Shown here: one piece after another, positions 8,753 to 17,782 of the stretch | Numbering within the stretch: position 1 is the first letter of the stretch | Layout: each line of letters opens with the position of its first letter | DNA from: Psychrosphaera sp. F3M07 | Lineage (GTDB): Bacteria; Pseudomonadota; Gammaproteobacteria; Enterobacterales; Alteromonadaceae | Assembly (NCBI RefSeq): GCF_018860345.1 | Contig: NZ_JAHKPJ010000021.1 | Location: 243,173 to 307,172 of the forward strand | Reading direction: 5' to 3' | Length of the DNA stretch: 64,000 nucleotides | Program-made: the position numbers and the translations under genes | Notes under the pieces: generated by a model | The model's input: only the letters and a program-made list of their open reading frames with translations | Databases searched by the model: none | What the model was told of the DNA's origin: nothing

Positions 8753-9704
8753 GGTTTTCTCCGTTGATATTTATTTTAACTGGTGCGGAAAATTCAGTAG
8801 AGGGTTTTAAATAATTACTAAATTTAACTTCATAACCGTTGGTTAATGTTTGTTGTATTTTACACGTAGCCTGATATTCAGCCGGAATAAATTGATTGAC
8901 CTTATTTAGGTAATCAAATTCGTTATAGGTAAGAATATCGAATGATGCAGGTTCTAACACTGAGATTATCTGCGGACTGAGTGAAATTAGGTCAATGTTA
9001 GACTCAAAACTAACGTAACTACTGGTTTCTTGAGGCGTAACATGAATCGTTAAATATTTATCATCTTTAATCGCATTTAACGAATATCCATAAGGGTCAA
9101 ATACAAAGTCATCGATTGTAAAACCAGGGATCAGCTGGTCAAAGTTAAACAGCGTTCTTATTTGCTGTTTAGATAACCCTGTTGTAGAAAGTAGTTTTGA
9201 AGCTTTTTCACTAATTTGATAGGCCAAAAATTCGTAGGTCTTATCTTGTTGGTCAGCTTGAAAATCATTTTCATAATGGAAAATAAAATTATGGTGTCCA
9301 TCAAGGGCGCCAAAACGATAAGCTTGACCATCAATGTATTTAGCCAGAGTTCTTAAATCATCGCCAAAACAACTTGGTTGGGCATGAGAAAAGTATTCGT
9401 TTTTACGCTGATATGTAACTTGTTTTAATATTGCTTTGTCATACTTTTGAATGAAGTATTCAATAGAATTGATAAGCTTAGTTTCACCACAGGTTAAGAT
9501 TAAAAATCTGTCATCCCACACAAACAAGCTTGACTCAGATAACAAAAAGGCTTTGCAATATTTATTTTCAATAGAAGATAATATTTTTGCTTCACATTTA
9601 TGTACTAACTCATGCCAATATTGGTTTGGAATATCGTTTAGTAGCGATAGTTTGTTACTATCTATTTGGATTTCGGCTTTTTTTTCAGCACCTTCAAAAA
9701 ACAA
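8742..9704 (-). CDS. speD: S-adenosylmethionine decarboxylase, eukaryotic-type
   Basis: A pyruvoyl-dependent AdoMet decarboxylase proenzyme of the large, eukaryote-like class (320 residues), not the short SpeD of Bacillus or the E. coli SpeD. The self-cleavage motif LLSESSLFV corresponds to the LSESSMFV of human AMD1, where the second glutamate-serine bond is cut to make the pyruvoyl group. Further AMD1-like motifs are LILTCGET, LIPGFTIDDFVFDPYGYSLN, YLTIHVTPQETSSYVSFE and a catalytic-type cysteine region after the cleavage site. The start is TTG at 9704, supported by GGAG nine bases upstream. It overlaps speE and is divergent from speB-speA. Confidence 0.92.
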   Translation of the reverse strand: MFFEGAEKKAEIQIDSNKLSLLNDIPNQYWHELVHKCEAKILSSIENKYCKAFLLSESSLFVWDDRFLILTCGETKLINSIEYFIQKYDKAILKQVTYQRKNEYFSHAQPSCFGDDLRTLAKYIDGQAYRFGALDGHHNFIFHYENDFQADQQDKTYEFLAYQISEKASKLLSTTGLSKQQIRTLFNFDQLIPGFTIDDFVFDPYGYSLNAIKDDKYLTIHVTPQETSSYVSFESNIDLISLSPQIISVLEPASFDILTYNEFDYLNKVNQFIPAEYQATCKIQQTLTNGYEVKFSNYLKPSTEFSAPVKININGENHVL

Positions 9705-9892
9705 CGATAGAGTCTCCGCAAATTATTAGCTTATAGCTATTTAAGTTGGCGTATTCTACAAAAATTCTTATACATCACAATAAATGATCGAGTTTTTAGT
9801 AAAAAAAATTATAATGCCGGAATTCACAATTATAGAGTAATACCATTTAAACGATATGGTATGAAACGACATATTTTAAATTAGGCGTACTT
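9705..9892. promoter_or_regulatory. Divergent speDE / speBA promoter region
   Basis: A 188-bp AT-rich gap separates the two divergent polyamine operons. On the plus strand TATAAT at 9810-9815 is a good -10 match for speB, with no clear -35 at the expected distance. A shared regulator is possible but no operator is recognisable by eye. Confidence 0.35.
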
Positions 9893-10855
9893 ATGGATCT
9901 AATAAAAGCAATTAACGTTGATCTTACCCCCGCAAATGTTGTGTTTGAGTGTTCAATAGAGCAAAGTGGTATTTTCAGAGATACGATTCATATTGTTGGT
10001 TTTGAATTTGATGGCACGGCTTGTTTCCGTAAGGGCACAAAAGATGGACCTAATGCCTTAAGAGAGGTATCTGATGGGATTGAATCGTATTCTCCTTATT
10101 TGGATGATGATATTGATGGGATTTCGTTTGTTGATTTAGGTAATTTCAAACTGCATAACTTAACAGAACAACCACAGCTTGTTGATGCATCCTCAGAGTT
10201 TATTGAGTCATTATGGCAAAAGGGTACAGATGACTTTGTAGACTTGTTTTCAGATGTGAATTTACAGCAAGATAATGTAAAGGTACTAACTCTAGGCGGG
10301 GAACATTCTATTTCCTATGCACCTATTAAAACGTATTTAGACCAATATGATGACTTAACATTAATTCATTTAGATGCGCATGCGGATTTAAGAGATGGTT
10401 ATCTAGGTTATCATTACTCCCACGCATCAATTATCAGACGGGTTGTTGATCACTTTGGTGCTGGTCATGAGTTGATCCAATATGGTATACGCTCTGGGAC
10501 TAAACAAGAATATGTTTGGATGGATGAAAACCAAACATTAATCAAAGATAGAACTTCATTCCTTAAAAAAATAGAAAGTATTCCAAGTGATAGACCAATC
10601 TATTTAACATTGGACTTGGATTATTTTGATCCTTGTTATTTTCCAGGTACTGGAACACCAGAGCCTGGCGGTGAAGATTTTCACTCGTTCGTCAGTTTAT
10701 GTAAGATTTTAACGAATAAAAACTTTGTCGGTTGTGATGTAGTTGAATTGGCGCCAAATATTGATGCATCGGGTAATAGTGATGTATTTGCCGCTAAAGT
10801 CGTACGTGAACTTATTTTATGTTTAAACAATTCTGGTACATCAAATCATGCCTAA
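9893..10855 (+). CDS. speB: Agmatinase (ureohydrolase family)
   Basis: Predicted to hydrolyse agmatine to putrescine and urea. This manganese ureohydrolase fold shows all the metal-ligand motifs: GGEHSIS, HLDAHADLRD and LTLDLDYFDP, plus an HYSHASIIRRV segment near the active site. At 320 residues it is slightly longer than E. coli SpeB (306), the extra being N-terminal. Arginase-family members share these motifs, but the 8-nt overlap with speA, which makes agmatine, strongly favours agmatinase. Confidence 0.92.
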   Translation: MDLIKAINVDLTPANVVFECSIEQSGIFRDTIHIVGFEFDGTACFRKGTKDGPNALREVSDGIESYSPYLDDDIDGISFVDLGNFKLHNLTEQPQLVDASSEFIESLWQKGTDDFVDLFSDVNLQQDNVKVLTLGGEHSISYAPIKTYLDQYDDLTLIHLDAHADLRDGYLGYHYSHASIIRRVVDHFGAGHELIQYGIRSGTKQEYVWMDENQTLIKDRTSFLKKIESIPSDRPIYLTLDLDYFDPCYFPGTGTPEPGGEDFHSFVSLCKILTNKNFVGCDVVELAPNIDASGNSDVFAAKVVRELILCLNNSGTSNHA

Positions 10856-12785
10856 CAAAAATACCGAAACATCAAATTGGAACTTTGAAGACTCTGAAAA
10901 GTTATACGGTGTTAGCCGTTGGAGTAAGGGGTATTTTTCTATTGGCGCTAATGGAGATTTATTAGCGACGCCTGATCATCATCAACCTAGTCTCACCATA
11001 AATATTCAAGAGATTGTTGAAGAAATGAATGAAACGGGTATTCAGTTTCCTGCGGTTATTCGTTTCCACGACATTCTCCGTTCACAGGTAGAGTCACTAA
11101 ACCTTACGTTCCGAAATGTTATAAATGATGCCGACTACCAAGGGCAGTACTTTGGGGTATTCCCAATCAAAGTTAATCAAATGCGTGAAGTGGTAGAAGA
11201 GGTGGTTAGTGCGGGTAAACAGTTCAATTACGGTTTAGAAGCCGGCTCAAAACCAGAGTTAATGGCTGCACTTGCTTACAACACAAACAAGGAGTCTTTA
11301 ACCATTCTTAATGGTTATAAAGATGAAGAGTATTTTAAGTTAGCTTTGTTGGGGCAACAGATTGGCCGTAAAATCATTATTGTAATTGAAAAATTTAATG
11401 AATTAAAAACCTTGGTGCGGATAGCGAAAGAGATGGGGGTTATGCCTATCGTTGGTTTACGCAGTAAGTTAATGGTGAAAGGCAGAGGAAAGTGGAAAAA
11501 CTCAAGTGGCGAACGTGCTAAATTTGGTTTGAGTTATGTTGAAATGTTAAATGCGATTGATTATTTAACAGAGCAGGGATTTGCTGATAGTGTCAAATTG
11601 TTGCATTTTCATATTGGAAGCCAATTAACTGATATTCGCTCTGTTAAAGACGCAATACAAGAAGCCTCCATGGTTTATATGAACTTAGTTAAATATGGTG
11701 TGCCATTATCTTATATTGACGTTGGTGGTGGATTAGCCGTTGATTATGATGGAAGTCAATCTACACATAACTCGTCATGTAATTATTCTACCGAAGAATA
11801 CATTGTTGATATTGTTTATGGCATCAAACAAACGTGTGACTTGTATGATATTCCACACCCTAATATCGTCAGTGAAAGTGGCAGGGCGATCACAGCTCAC
11901 CATTCTTGTGTTATTGCAAAAGTGATTGGCGAAATCAAACCCAACAGTACCAAGTTTGATACCAGTATTGAGCAAGATGAGCATATTTTAATCAGTAATT
12001 TGCGCGATATTACCCAAGAACTTAATTGCGAAAATTACCAAGAGATGTATAACGATTTAGTCTCTGTAAAAGCACAAACGGTCAGTGCTTTTAATTTAGG
12101 CGTTCTTAGCTTAAAAGACATGGCTAAAATGGAGTCGTTATATTGGCAAACTCTGGAAAAGATCAATCAACATTTAATTGGCGAGGAATTTATTCCAGAA
12201 CAGTTAATGGAGATACCCGCGTTATTATCGTCACAGTACTTAGTGAATTTCTCTGTGTTTCAATCAACCATAGATTCCTGGGCCATTAAACAAGTATTAC
12301 CGATTGTGCCAATCAACCGTTTGTCAGAAAAACCTACCAAGATAGCAAGTTTAGTGGATATTACTTGTGATAGTGATGGCAAGATAGATCAGTTTATTGA
12401 ATCTAATGGCTCGACAAATACATTGCCTCTACATCAACTAAACACAGGTGAAGATTATCATGTTGGCATATTTTTAACGGGCGCTTATCAAGACGTTATG
12501 GGCGACATGCATAACTTATTTGGCCGGTTAAATGAAGTGCATATATATAGTTATGACGACGACCCTAAAGACTATTACATTGAAGAAGTCGTACATGGTT
12601 CGAATATGGGGGATGTTCTGTCCACTATGCAATATAGCTCTGAAATTCTAGCTAATAATATAAAAAAAGAGATTGATGTAAAAGTATCGCAAGGGTTAAT
12701 CAAACCAAGGATGGGTGTTCAACTTACCGATTTTTATGAAGGTTGTTTAAGTAATTACACATATTTAACAGACGATAAACACTAA
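10848..12785 (+). CDS. speA: Biosynthetic arginine decarboxylase
   Basis: A PLP-dependent fold-type III decarboxylase that converts arginine to agmatine. The 645-residue length fits E. coli SpeA (658). Visible features are the Schiff-base lysine in FPIKVNQM, the glycine-rich GLRSKLMVKGRGKW, LHFHIGSQLTDIRSV, YIDVGGGLAVDYDGS (phosphate-binding loop) and SESGRAITAHHS. A catalytic-type cysteine falls in VDITCDSDGK. It overlaps speB by 8 nt (ATGCCTAA), so the two steps agmatine formation and hydrolysis are coupled. With speDE across the divergent promoter, this gives the whole arginine-to-spermidine route. Confidence 0.97.
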   Translation: MPNKNTETSNWNFEDSEKLYGVSRWSKGYFSIGANGDLLATPDHHQPSLTINIQEIVEEMNETGIQFPAVIRFHDILRSQVESLNLTFRNVINDADYQGQYFGVFPIKVNQMREVVEEVVSAGKQFNYGLEAGSKPELMAALAYNTNKESLTILNGYKDEEYFKLALLGQQIGRKIIIVIEKFNELKTLVRIAKEMGVMPIVGLRSKLMVKGRGKWKNSSGERAKFGLSYVEMLNAIDYLTEQGFADSVKLLHFHIGSQLTDIRSVKDAIQEASMVYMNLVKYGVPLSYIDVGGGLAVDYDGSQSTHNSSCNYSTEEYIVDIVYGIKQTCDLYDIPHPNIVSESGRAITAHHSCVIAKVIGEIKPNSTKFDTSIEQDEHILISNLRDITQELNCENYQEMYNDLVSVKAQTVSAFNLGVLSLKDMAKMESLYWQTLEKINQHLIGEEFIPEQLMEIPALLSSQYLVNFSVFQSTIDSWAIKQVLPIVPINRLSEKPTKIASLVDITCDSDGKIDQFIESNGSTNTLPLHQLNTGEDYHVGIFLTGAYQDVMGDMHNLFGRLNEVHIYSYDDDPKDYYIEEVVHGSNMGDVLSTMQYSSEILANNIKKEIDVKVSQGLIKPRMGVQLTDFYEGCLSNYTYLTDDKH

Positions 12786-12814
12786 TCAAAATAGTAAAGT
12801 TAAATAATAGATAT

Positions 12815-12850
12815 AAAAAAGGTGATTTCATTTCTGAAATCACCTTTTTT
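12815..12850. terminator. Bidirectional terminator between speA and nrdB
   Basis: A 16-bp perfect stem, AAAAAAGGTGATTTCA / TGAAATCACCTTTTTT with loop TTTC, lies between the convergent genes speA and nrdB. It gives a U-run on both strands and should end both transcripts. Confidence 0.92.
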
Positions 12851-12914
12851 ATTTATGTCTCGTAGCCCTAGCTCCTAACACGAAGCTCGCTACTCGAATC
12901 TCAATACTTATAGA

Positions 12915-14045
12915 CTAAAGTTCAAAGTCGTCAAACGCACTAGCATCAACATCAGAATCAATTTGTCCCACTAAGTAAGAGCTAATTTCTGACTCTTGTG
13001 GTGCTACTTGAACGTTGTCAGATTCTAAATACTTATTCATCCAAGGAAGAGGATTGCTCTTAATGTCATACATGGCTGGAATGCCTATGGCTGACAAACG
13101 GTGATTAGCAATATACTCAACGTACTGGCATAAAATTTCTTCGTTTAAACCAATCATAGAACCGTCTTTAAATAAGTATTTTGCCCATTCTTTTTCTTGG
13201 TCAACTGCATTAACAAAGATTTGTTTCGCTTCTTGGAAACACTCAATGCTGATCTCTTGCATTTCAGGATCATCTTGCCCATCTGCCCACAAGTTTATTA
13301 TGTGTTGAGTTGAGGTTAAATGTAAGTTCTCATCACGAGCAATCAAACGAATGATCTTAGAATTACCTTCCATGATTTCACGTTCAGCAAATGCAAAGGT
13401 ACAAGCAAAACTGACGTAAAAACGAATCGCTTCTAATGCGTTAATTGAGTTTACCGCTAAATAAAGTTTCTTTTTAAGCTCTCTAAGTGTGATGTTGTAA
13501 GTAACACCATCAACCACATGTTCACCAAGGCCTTGTGTTTGATATAACTGAGTGCAGAAAATTAAGTCATCGTAGTATTTAGAAATGTCAGAAGCGCGTT
13601 TTAATATCTCTTCGTTTCTAACGATGTCATCAAATACTTCACTTGGGTCAGTAAATAAGTTTCTTAATATATGAGTATATGAACGAGAGTGAATCGTTTC
13701 ACTGAAAGACCAAGTTTCAATCCACGTTTCTAGCTCAGGCAATGACGTGATTGGCAATAACGCAACGTTAGGGCTTCGGCCTTGAATTGAATCTAATAAC
13801 GTTTGGTACTTTAAGTTTGAAATAAAAATATGTTTTTCGCTGTCTGTCATCGACTGAAAATCAGCACGGTCTTTACTAACATCAATTTCTTCTGGACGCC
13901 AAAAGAATGAAAGTTGTTTTTCGATTAACTTTTCAAAAATGCTGTGACGTTGTTGATCGTATCGAGCTACGTTTACTGGTTGTCCAAAAAACATAGGTTC
14001 TTTTAACGCATCGACGATAGTTTGATTAAACGTGGTGTATTTCAT
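12915..14045 (-). CDS. nrdB: Ribonucleotide reductase class Ia beta subunit
   Basis: The radical-generating subunit of aerobic ribonucleotide reductase. At 376 residues it matches E. coli NrdB (376). The di-iron and tyrosyl radical signature is visible as [14 protein letters not shown] (iron ligands Glu and His, radical Tyr four residues on), with further ligands in [17 protein letters not shown] and [12 protein letters not shown]. The C-terminal tail [12 protein letters not shown] resembles the segment that docks into NrdA. It follows nrdA by 65 bp. The YfaE ferredoxin that usually follows is displaced. Confidence 0.97.
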   Translation of the reverse strand: MKYTTFNQTIVDALKEPMFFGQPVNVARYDQQRHSIFEKLIEKQLSFFWRPEEIDVSKDRADFQSMTDSEKHIFISNLKYQTLLDSIQGRSPNVALLPITSLPELETWIETWSFSETIHSRSYTHILRNLFTDPSEVFDDIVRNEEILKRASDISKYYDDLIFCTQLYQTQGLGEHVVDGVTYNITLRELKKKLYLAVNSINALEAIRFYVSFACTFAFAEREIMEGNSKIIRLIARDENLHLTSTQHIINLWADGQDDPEMQEISIECFQEAKQIFVNAVDQEKEWAKYLFKDGSMIGLNEEILCQYVEYIANHRLSAIGIPAMYDIKSNPLPWMNKYLESDNVQVAPQESEISSYLVGQIDSDVDASAFDDFEL

Positions 14046-14110
14046 ATTTTTTTTATTCTCTAATTCTTTAGTTATCCACGGTAATGATACCGTGGATACA
14101 TATTCCCTGA

Positions 14111-16426
14111 CTAAATTTTACAAGCGCCGCCTTCACAATCGTCATCTTCTTCGATAACAACTGTGGTTGGATTAGCAGCCGTAGCCTCTGATTTACCACC
14201 AGTACTGATACCAGCTTGGTCTCGTGTATTATGGTAATACAAAGTTTTTAAACCGTATTTATAGGCTGTTAACAAGTCTTTTAACAGCTGTTGCATAGGC
14301 ACTCTGTTCTCAGGGTATTTTGTTGGGTCATAGTTAGTATTCGCCGAAATCGTTTGGTCGATAAACTTCTGCATAATACCGCACAACTGTAAGTAACCTT
14401 CGTTACTAGTAATATCCCACAATAATTCATATTGATTACGTAAACGGCCAAGTTCAGGAACCACTTGTTTTAATACGCCATCTTTACTTGATTTAACCGA
14501 AATCAATCCACGTGGTGGCTCGACACCATTTGTCGCATTCGATATCTGAGATGACGTCTCAGAAGGCATTAATGCTGACAATGTAGAGTTACGTAATCCA
14601 TGTTTAACAATGTCAGTACGTAATGTTTCCCAATCTAAATGTAAAGGTTCATCACAATAACCATCAACAGACTTCTTATAAGTGTCAATTGGTAATAAAC
14701 CTTGAGCGTAAGTTGTCTCGTTAAATTTAGGGCAAGCACCACGCTCTTGCGCTAAGTCGTTTGATGCTTTTAATAAGTAAAATTGAATCGCTTCAAAGGT
14801 ACGGTGAATTAAGTTGTTGCCACTACCGTCTGAGTATTTAGCACCATTTTTTGCAAGATAATAAGCAAAGTTAATAACACCAACACCTAATGTTCTGCGT
14901 CCCATTGTTGCGTTGAACGCAGCGGGAACCGGATAATCTTGGTAATCTAATAAGTTATCTAAGGCTCTTACCGCTAATTGTGCTAACTCTTCAAGTTCAT
15001 CCAAAGATTCTATCGCACCTAAATTGAAGGCAGATAATGTACAAAGAGCAATTTCACCTTCTTCGTCATTTACATTCTGTAAAGGCTTAGTTGGTAGAGC
15101 AATCTCTAAACATAAGTTACTTTGGCGAACTGGGGCAAACTCAGGATTAAATGGACTGTGTGTATTACAGTGATCAACATTTTGTAAGTAAATACGACCT
15201 GTACTTGCACGTTCGTTTAAGAATAAAGTAAATAATTCAACGGCTTTAATACGTTTCTTACGAATACTTTCATCTTGTTCGTATTTTACGTATAGCTCTT
15301 CAAATAGGTCTTGGTCAGCAAAATAAGCATCGTACAAACCTGGTACGTCAGAAGGGCTGAATAAAGTAATGTATTCGTCTTTAATTAAGCGTTGGTACAT
15401 AGTTCGGTTGAACTGCACACCATAATCTAAATGACGAACGCGGTTTTCTTCAACACCACGGTTATTTTTTAGAACAAGTAATGATTCTACTTCTAAATGC
15501 CATAAAGGGTAAAAGAGTGTAGCAGCACCACCACGAACACCACCTTGAGAACAGCTTTTAACAGCCGTTTGGAAATGTTTGTAAAAAGGAATACAACCTG
15601 TATGGAATGCTTCACCGTTACGGATTGCACTACCTAGAGCACGAATTCTACCGGCATTAATACCGATACCTGCACGTTGGCTTACGTATTTTACTATGGC
15701 AGAGGTTGTCGCATTAATTGAATCTAAGTTATCGCCAGCTTCTATTAATACACAAGAACTAAATTGGCGAGTAGGAGTACGGACGCCCGCCATAATAGGA
15801 GTTGGTAACGATATTTTGAATTTAGACGTCGCATCATAAAAACGCTGAATGTAATCTAAGCGTGTTTCTTTTGGGTATTTGGCGAATAAACAAGCCGCAA
15901 CTAACACATATAAAAATTGAGCACTTTCATATATTTTACCGGTTACGCGGTTTTGAACTAAATATTTACCTTCTAGCTGTTTAACAGCAGCATAACTAAA
16001 GTCTAAATCTCGTGAGTGGACAATAAATTTATCCATTTCATCAAATTCAGCTTCAGTGAAGTCTTCTAATAAATGTTCATCGTAACGTTTGTCTGCGACC
16101 ATTGCTTTTACGTGATTGTACAAACGTGGTGGCTCAAATTGGCCATACGCTTTTTTACGTAAATGGAATACAGCTAAACGCGCTGATAAATATTGGTAAT
16201 CTGGCGTTTGTTCAGAGATCAGATCCGCCGCAGCTTTTATGATCGTTTCGTGAATATCTTCAGTTTTGATACCATCATAGAACTGAATATGAGATTTGAT
16301 TTCAACCTCAGATACAGAAACGTTATCTAAACCCTTGGCTGCCCAAGTGATAACGCGATGGATTTTATCTAGATCAAGAGGTTCTTTAACTCCATCTCTT
16401 TTACTAACAGATAGGTTCTGATTCAT
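14111..16426 (-). CDS. nrdA: Ribonucleotide reductase class Ia alpha subunit
   Basis: The catalytic subunit that reduces ribonucleoside diphosphates. The 771-residue protein begins with an ATP-cone ([20 protein letters not shown]), so dATP inhibition is expected. The active-site cysteines are visible in [24 protein letters not shown] (with the catalytic Glu) and [14 protein letters not shown]. The C-terminal redox pair CEGGACKI relays electrons from thioredoxin or glutaredoxin. The length is ten residues beyond E. coli NrdA (761). It leads the nrdA-nrdB operon and has two NrdR-like boxes upstream. Confidence 0.97.
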   Translation of the reverse strand: MNQNLSVSKRDGVKEPLDLDKIHRVITWAAKGLDNVSVSEVEIKSHIQFYDGIKTEDIHETIIKAAADLISEQTPDYQYLSARLAVFHLRKKAYGQFEPPRLYNHVKAMVADKRYDEHLLEDFTEAEFDEMDKFIVHSRDLDFSYAAVKQLEGKYLVQNRVTGKIYESAQFLYVLVAACLFAKYPKETRLDYIQRFYDATSKFKISLPTPIMAGVRTPTRQFSSCVLIEAGDNLDSINATTSAIVKYVSQRAGIGINAGRIRALGSAIRNGEAFHTGCIPFYKHFQTAVKSCSQGGVRGGAATLFYPLWHLEVESLLVLKNNRGVEENRVRHLDYGVQFNRTMYQRLIKDEYITLFSPSDVPGLYDAYFADQDLFEELYVKYEQDESIRKKRIKAVELFTLFLNERASTGRIYLQNVDHCNTHSPFNPEFAPVRQSNLCLEIALPTKPLQNVNDEEGEIALCTLSAFNLGAIESLDELEELAQLAVRALDNLLDYQDYPVPAAFNATMGRRTLGVGVINFAYYLAKNGAKYSDGSGNNLIHRTFEAIQFYLLKASNDLAQERGACPKFNETTYAQGLLPIDTYKKSVDGYCDEPLHLDWETLRTDIVKHGLRNSTLSALMPSETSSQISNATNGVEPPRGLISVKSSKDGVLKQVVPELGRLRNQYELLWDITSNEGYLQLCGIMQKFIDQTISANTNYDPTKYPENRVPMQQLLKDLLTAYKYGLKTLYYHNTRDQAGISTGGKSEATAANPTTVVIEEDDDCEGGACKI

Positions 16427-16487
16427 CTGGCCAGTTTATCCTTTATTTTTATTATTTGCGCACGACTTTAATATCGTTTTTTGTTGA

Positions 16488-16503
16488 CAACTATATGTAG
16501 GGG
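16488..16503 (-). promoter_or_regulatory. NrdR-like box, proximal to nrdA
   Basis: The 16-mer CAACTATATGTAGGGG matches about 11 of 16 positions of the consensus ACACWATATATWGTGT bound by the NrdR repressor. Its start is 31 bp from that of the second box, the three-helical-turn spacing typical of paired NrdR sites. Confidence 0.6.
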
Positions 16504-16518
16504 TGTTTTTGATTAAAA

Positions 16519-16534
16519 ACACATCATGTAGTGC
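16519..16534 (-). promoter_or_regulatory. NrdR-like box, distal
   Basis: The 16-mer ACACATCATGTAGTGC matches about 12 of 16 positions of the NrdR consensus, including both conserved outer arms. With the box at 16488 it forms a pair 31 bp apart upstream of nrdA. Confidence 0.65.
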
Positions 16535-16554
16535 CTAACTTGTTTGTTAGGCAC
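16531..16554. terminator. 9-bp hairpin upstream of nrdA
   Basis: GTGCCTAAC / GTTAGGCAC with a 6-base loop is a perfect inverted repeat that shares four bases with the distal NrdR-like box. There is no U-run, so it may be the end of the ubiG transcript or a regulatory structure. Confidence 0.4.
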
Positions 16555-16786
16555 AAGATAGAGTGTATGAAGTGTGAATGCAAGCTCAAATTTCGCTTCA
16601 ATATTGAGCATTAATTGGTATTGTAAGTAGCTCCTAACGCTACACAATAAAGTGTAAATACGAGCTAAAAAAAATCTACATTTTATTGAAAAAAAAAGTC
16701 CATTTTATAAATTATTTTTTTTCTCACGTACTGAATTAAAAAGTGAGCAGTCAAGTAAAAAACAATGGAAATCTTATATTAAAATC

Positions 16787-17515
16787 TTATTGATCTAACT
16801 TTTCAAAATATAAAATGTAATTTACATCGATGTTAGGTTTTAAGGTGAACTGTTCATTTAATGGATTGTAATGTAATCCAATTGCATCCCTTATTTTTAA
16901 ACCGTAACGTTCGGCCCACTGAATAAGTTGTGCCGGTTTTATGAACTTTTCAAATTCATGTGTGCCATTGGGTACTAACTTCAATACTTTTTCAGCACCA
17001 ACGATGGCTAATAAGTAACTTATAGCGGTTTTATTTAAGGTTGAGAAAAAGACACGCCCCCCTGGTTTACATGCATTTGCGGCGGCACAAATGATTGATT
17101 CTGGGTCTGGAACGTGTTCCAACATTTCCATGCAAGTAACAATATCAAACTGTTGATAATGTTGTTGGCTAAAGTCTTCTGCGTTGATGTTTTGATATCT
17201 TACGTTTTTTACTCCAGCTTCTAAGGCATGAAGTTTGGCAACATCTAAAGAATCTTGTGCTAAATCGATACCGACAACATTAGCAGACAATTTAGCTAAA
17301 CTCTCAGCCAAAATACCACCGCCACAACCAATATCTAGCAATTCTTTATGGGCTACTGAGCCTGCCATTTGTTGAATATAAGACACTCTAACAGGGTTTA
17401 ATTTATGTAGTGGTTTGAAGCTACCTTCCATATCCCACCATGAAGCCGCAATGGAATTAAATTTGTCAATTTCGTTGGAATCGACATTGGTGTTTTCACT
17501 CAGATCAGAACTCAT
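16787..17515 (-). CDS. ubiG: UbiG ubiquinone biosynthesis O-methyltransferase
   Basis: An S-adenosylmethionine-dependent methyltransferase that performs both O-methylations in ubiquinone synthesis. The 242-residue protein matches E. coli UbiG (240): FNSIAASWWDMEGSFKPLH and LNPVRVSYI near the N-terminus, the SAM motif LDIGCGGGILAESLAKL, VVGIDLAQDSLDVA, and CMEMLEHVPDPESI. The divergent neighbour is gyrA, an arrangement conserved in many gammaproteobacteria. Confidence 0.96.
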   Translation of the reverse strand: MSSDLSENTNVDSNEIDKFNSIAASWWDMEGSFKPLHKLNPVRVSYIQQMAGSVAHKELLDIGCGGGILAESLAKLSANVVGIDLAQDSLDVAKLHALEAGVKNVRYQNINAEDFSQQHYQQFDIVTCMEMLEHVPDPESIICAAANACKPGGRVFFSTLNKTAISYLLAIVGAEKVLKLVPNGTHEFEKFIKPAQLIQWAERYGLKIRDAIGLHYNPLNEQFTLKPNIDVNYILYFEKLDQ

Positions 17516-17782
17516 AAATTTTGTGCCACTTATATAAGGTAATTAATGTGATTATATGAGTCAGAAAAAAATAAAGATAGATGAAATAAAAGTGATTGTT
17601 CAATTAAAACGCAAATACAGTGGTCACAAAGGGCGAATAAACAATTTTTAATCATTTTGCATAGGGTAGGCAATAAAGACGCTGAAATTGCACTAGCGTG
17701 ACGATACGAATGTGTTACAATCGCGAGCAAGATCCATACTAATAAAAACTTACTTTAAGTAGTTGCAGGGAATAGTGCGTTT

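Larger units (their letters stand above)
16427..16786. other. 360-bp nrdA regulatory region and ubiG tail gap
   Basis: Lies between the nrdA start and the ubiG stop, both on the minus strand. It contains two NrdR-like boxes, a 9-bp hairpin (16531-16554) and an A-rich tract (16666-16695). A short inverted repeat GTAGC-TCCTAAC-GCTAC lies at about 16627-16643. I see no gene. Confidence 0.6.

Noticed and set aside
17530-17730. Minus-strand 66-residue frame upstream of ubiG
   Set aside because: It fills the ubiG-gyrA divergent promoter region, has no family likeness, and its composition looks like translated AT-rich spacer.
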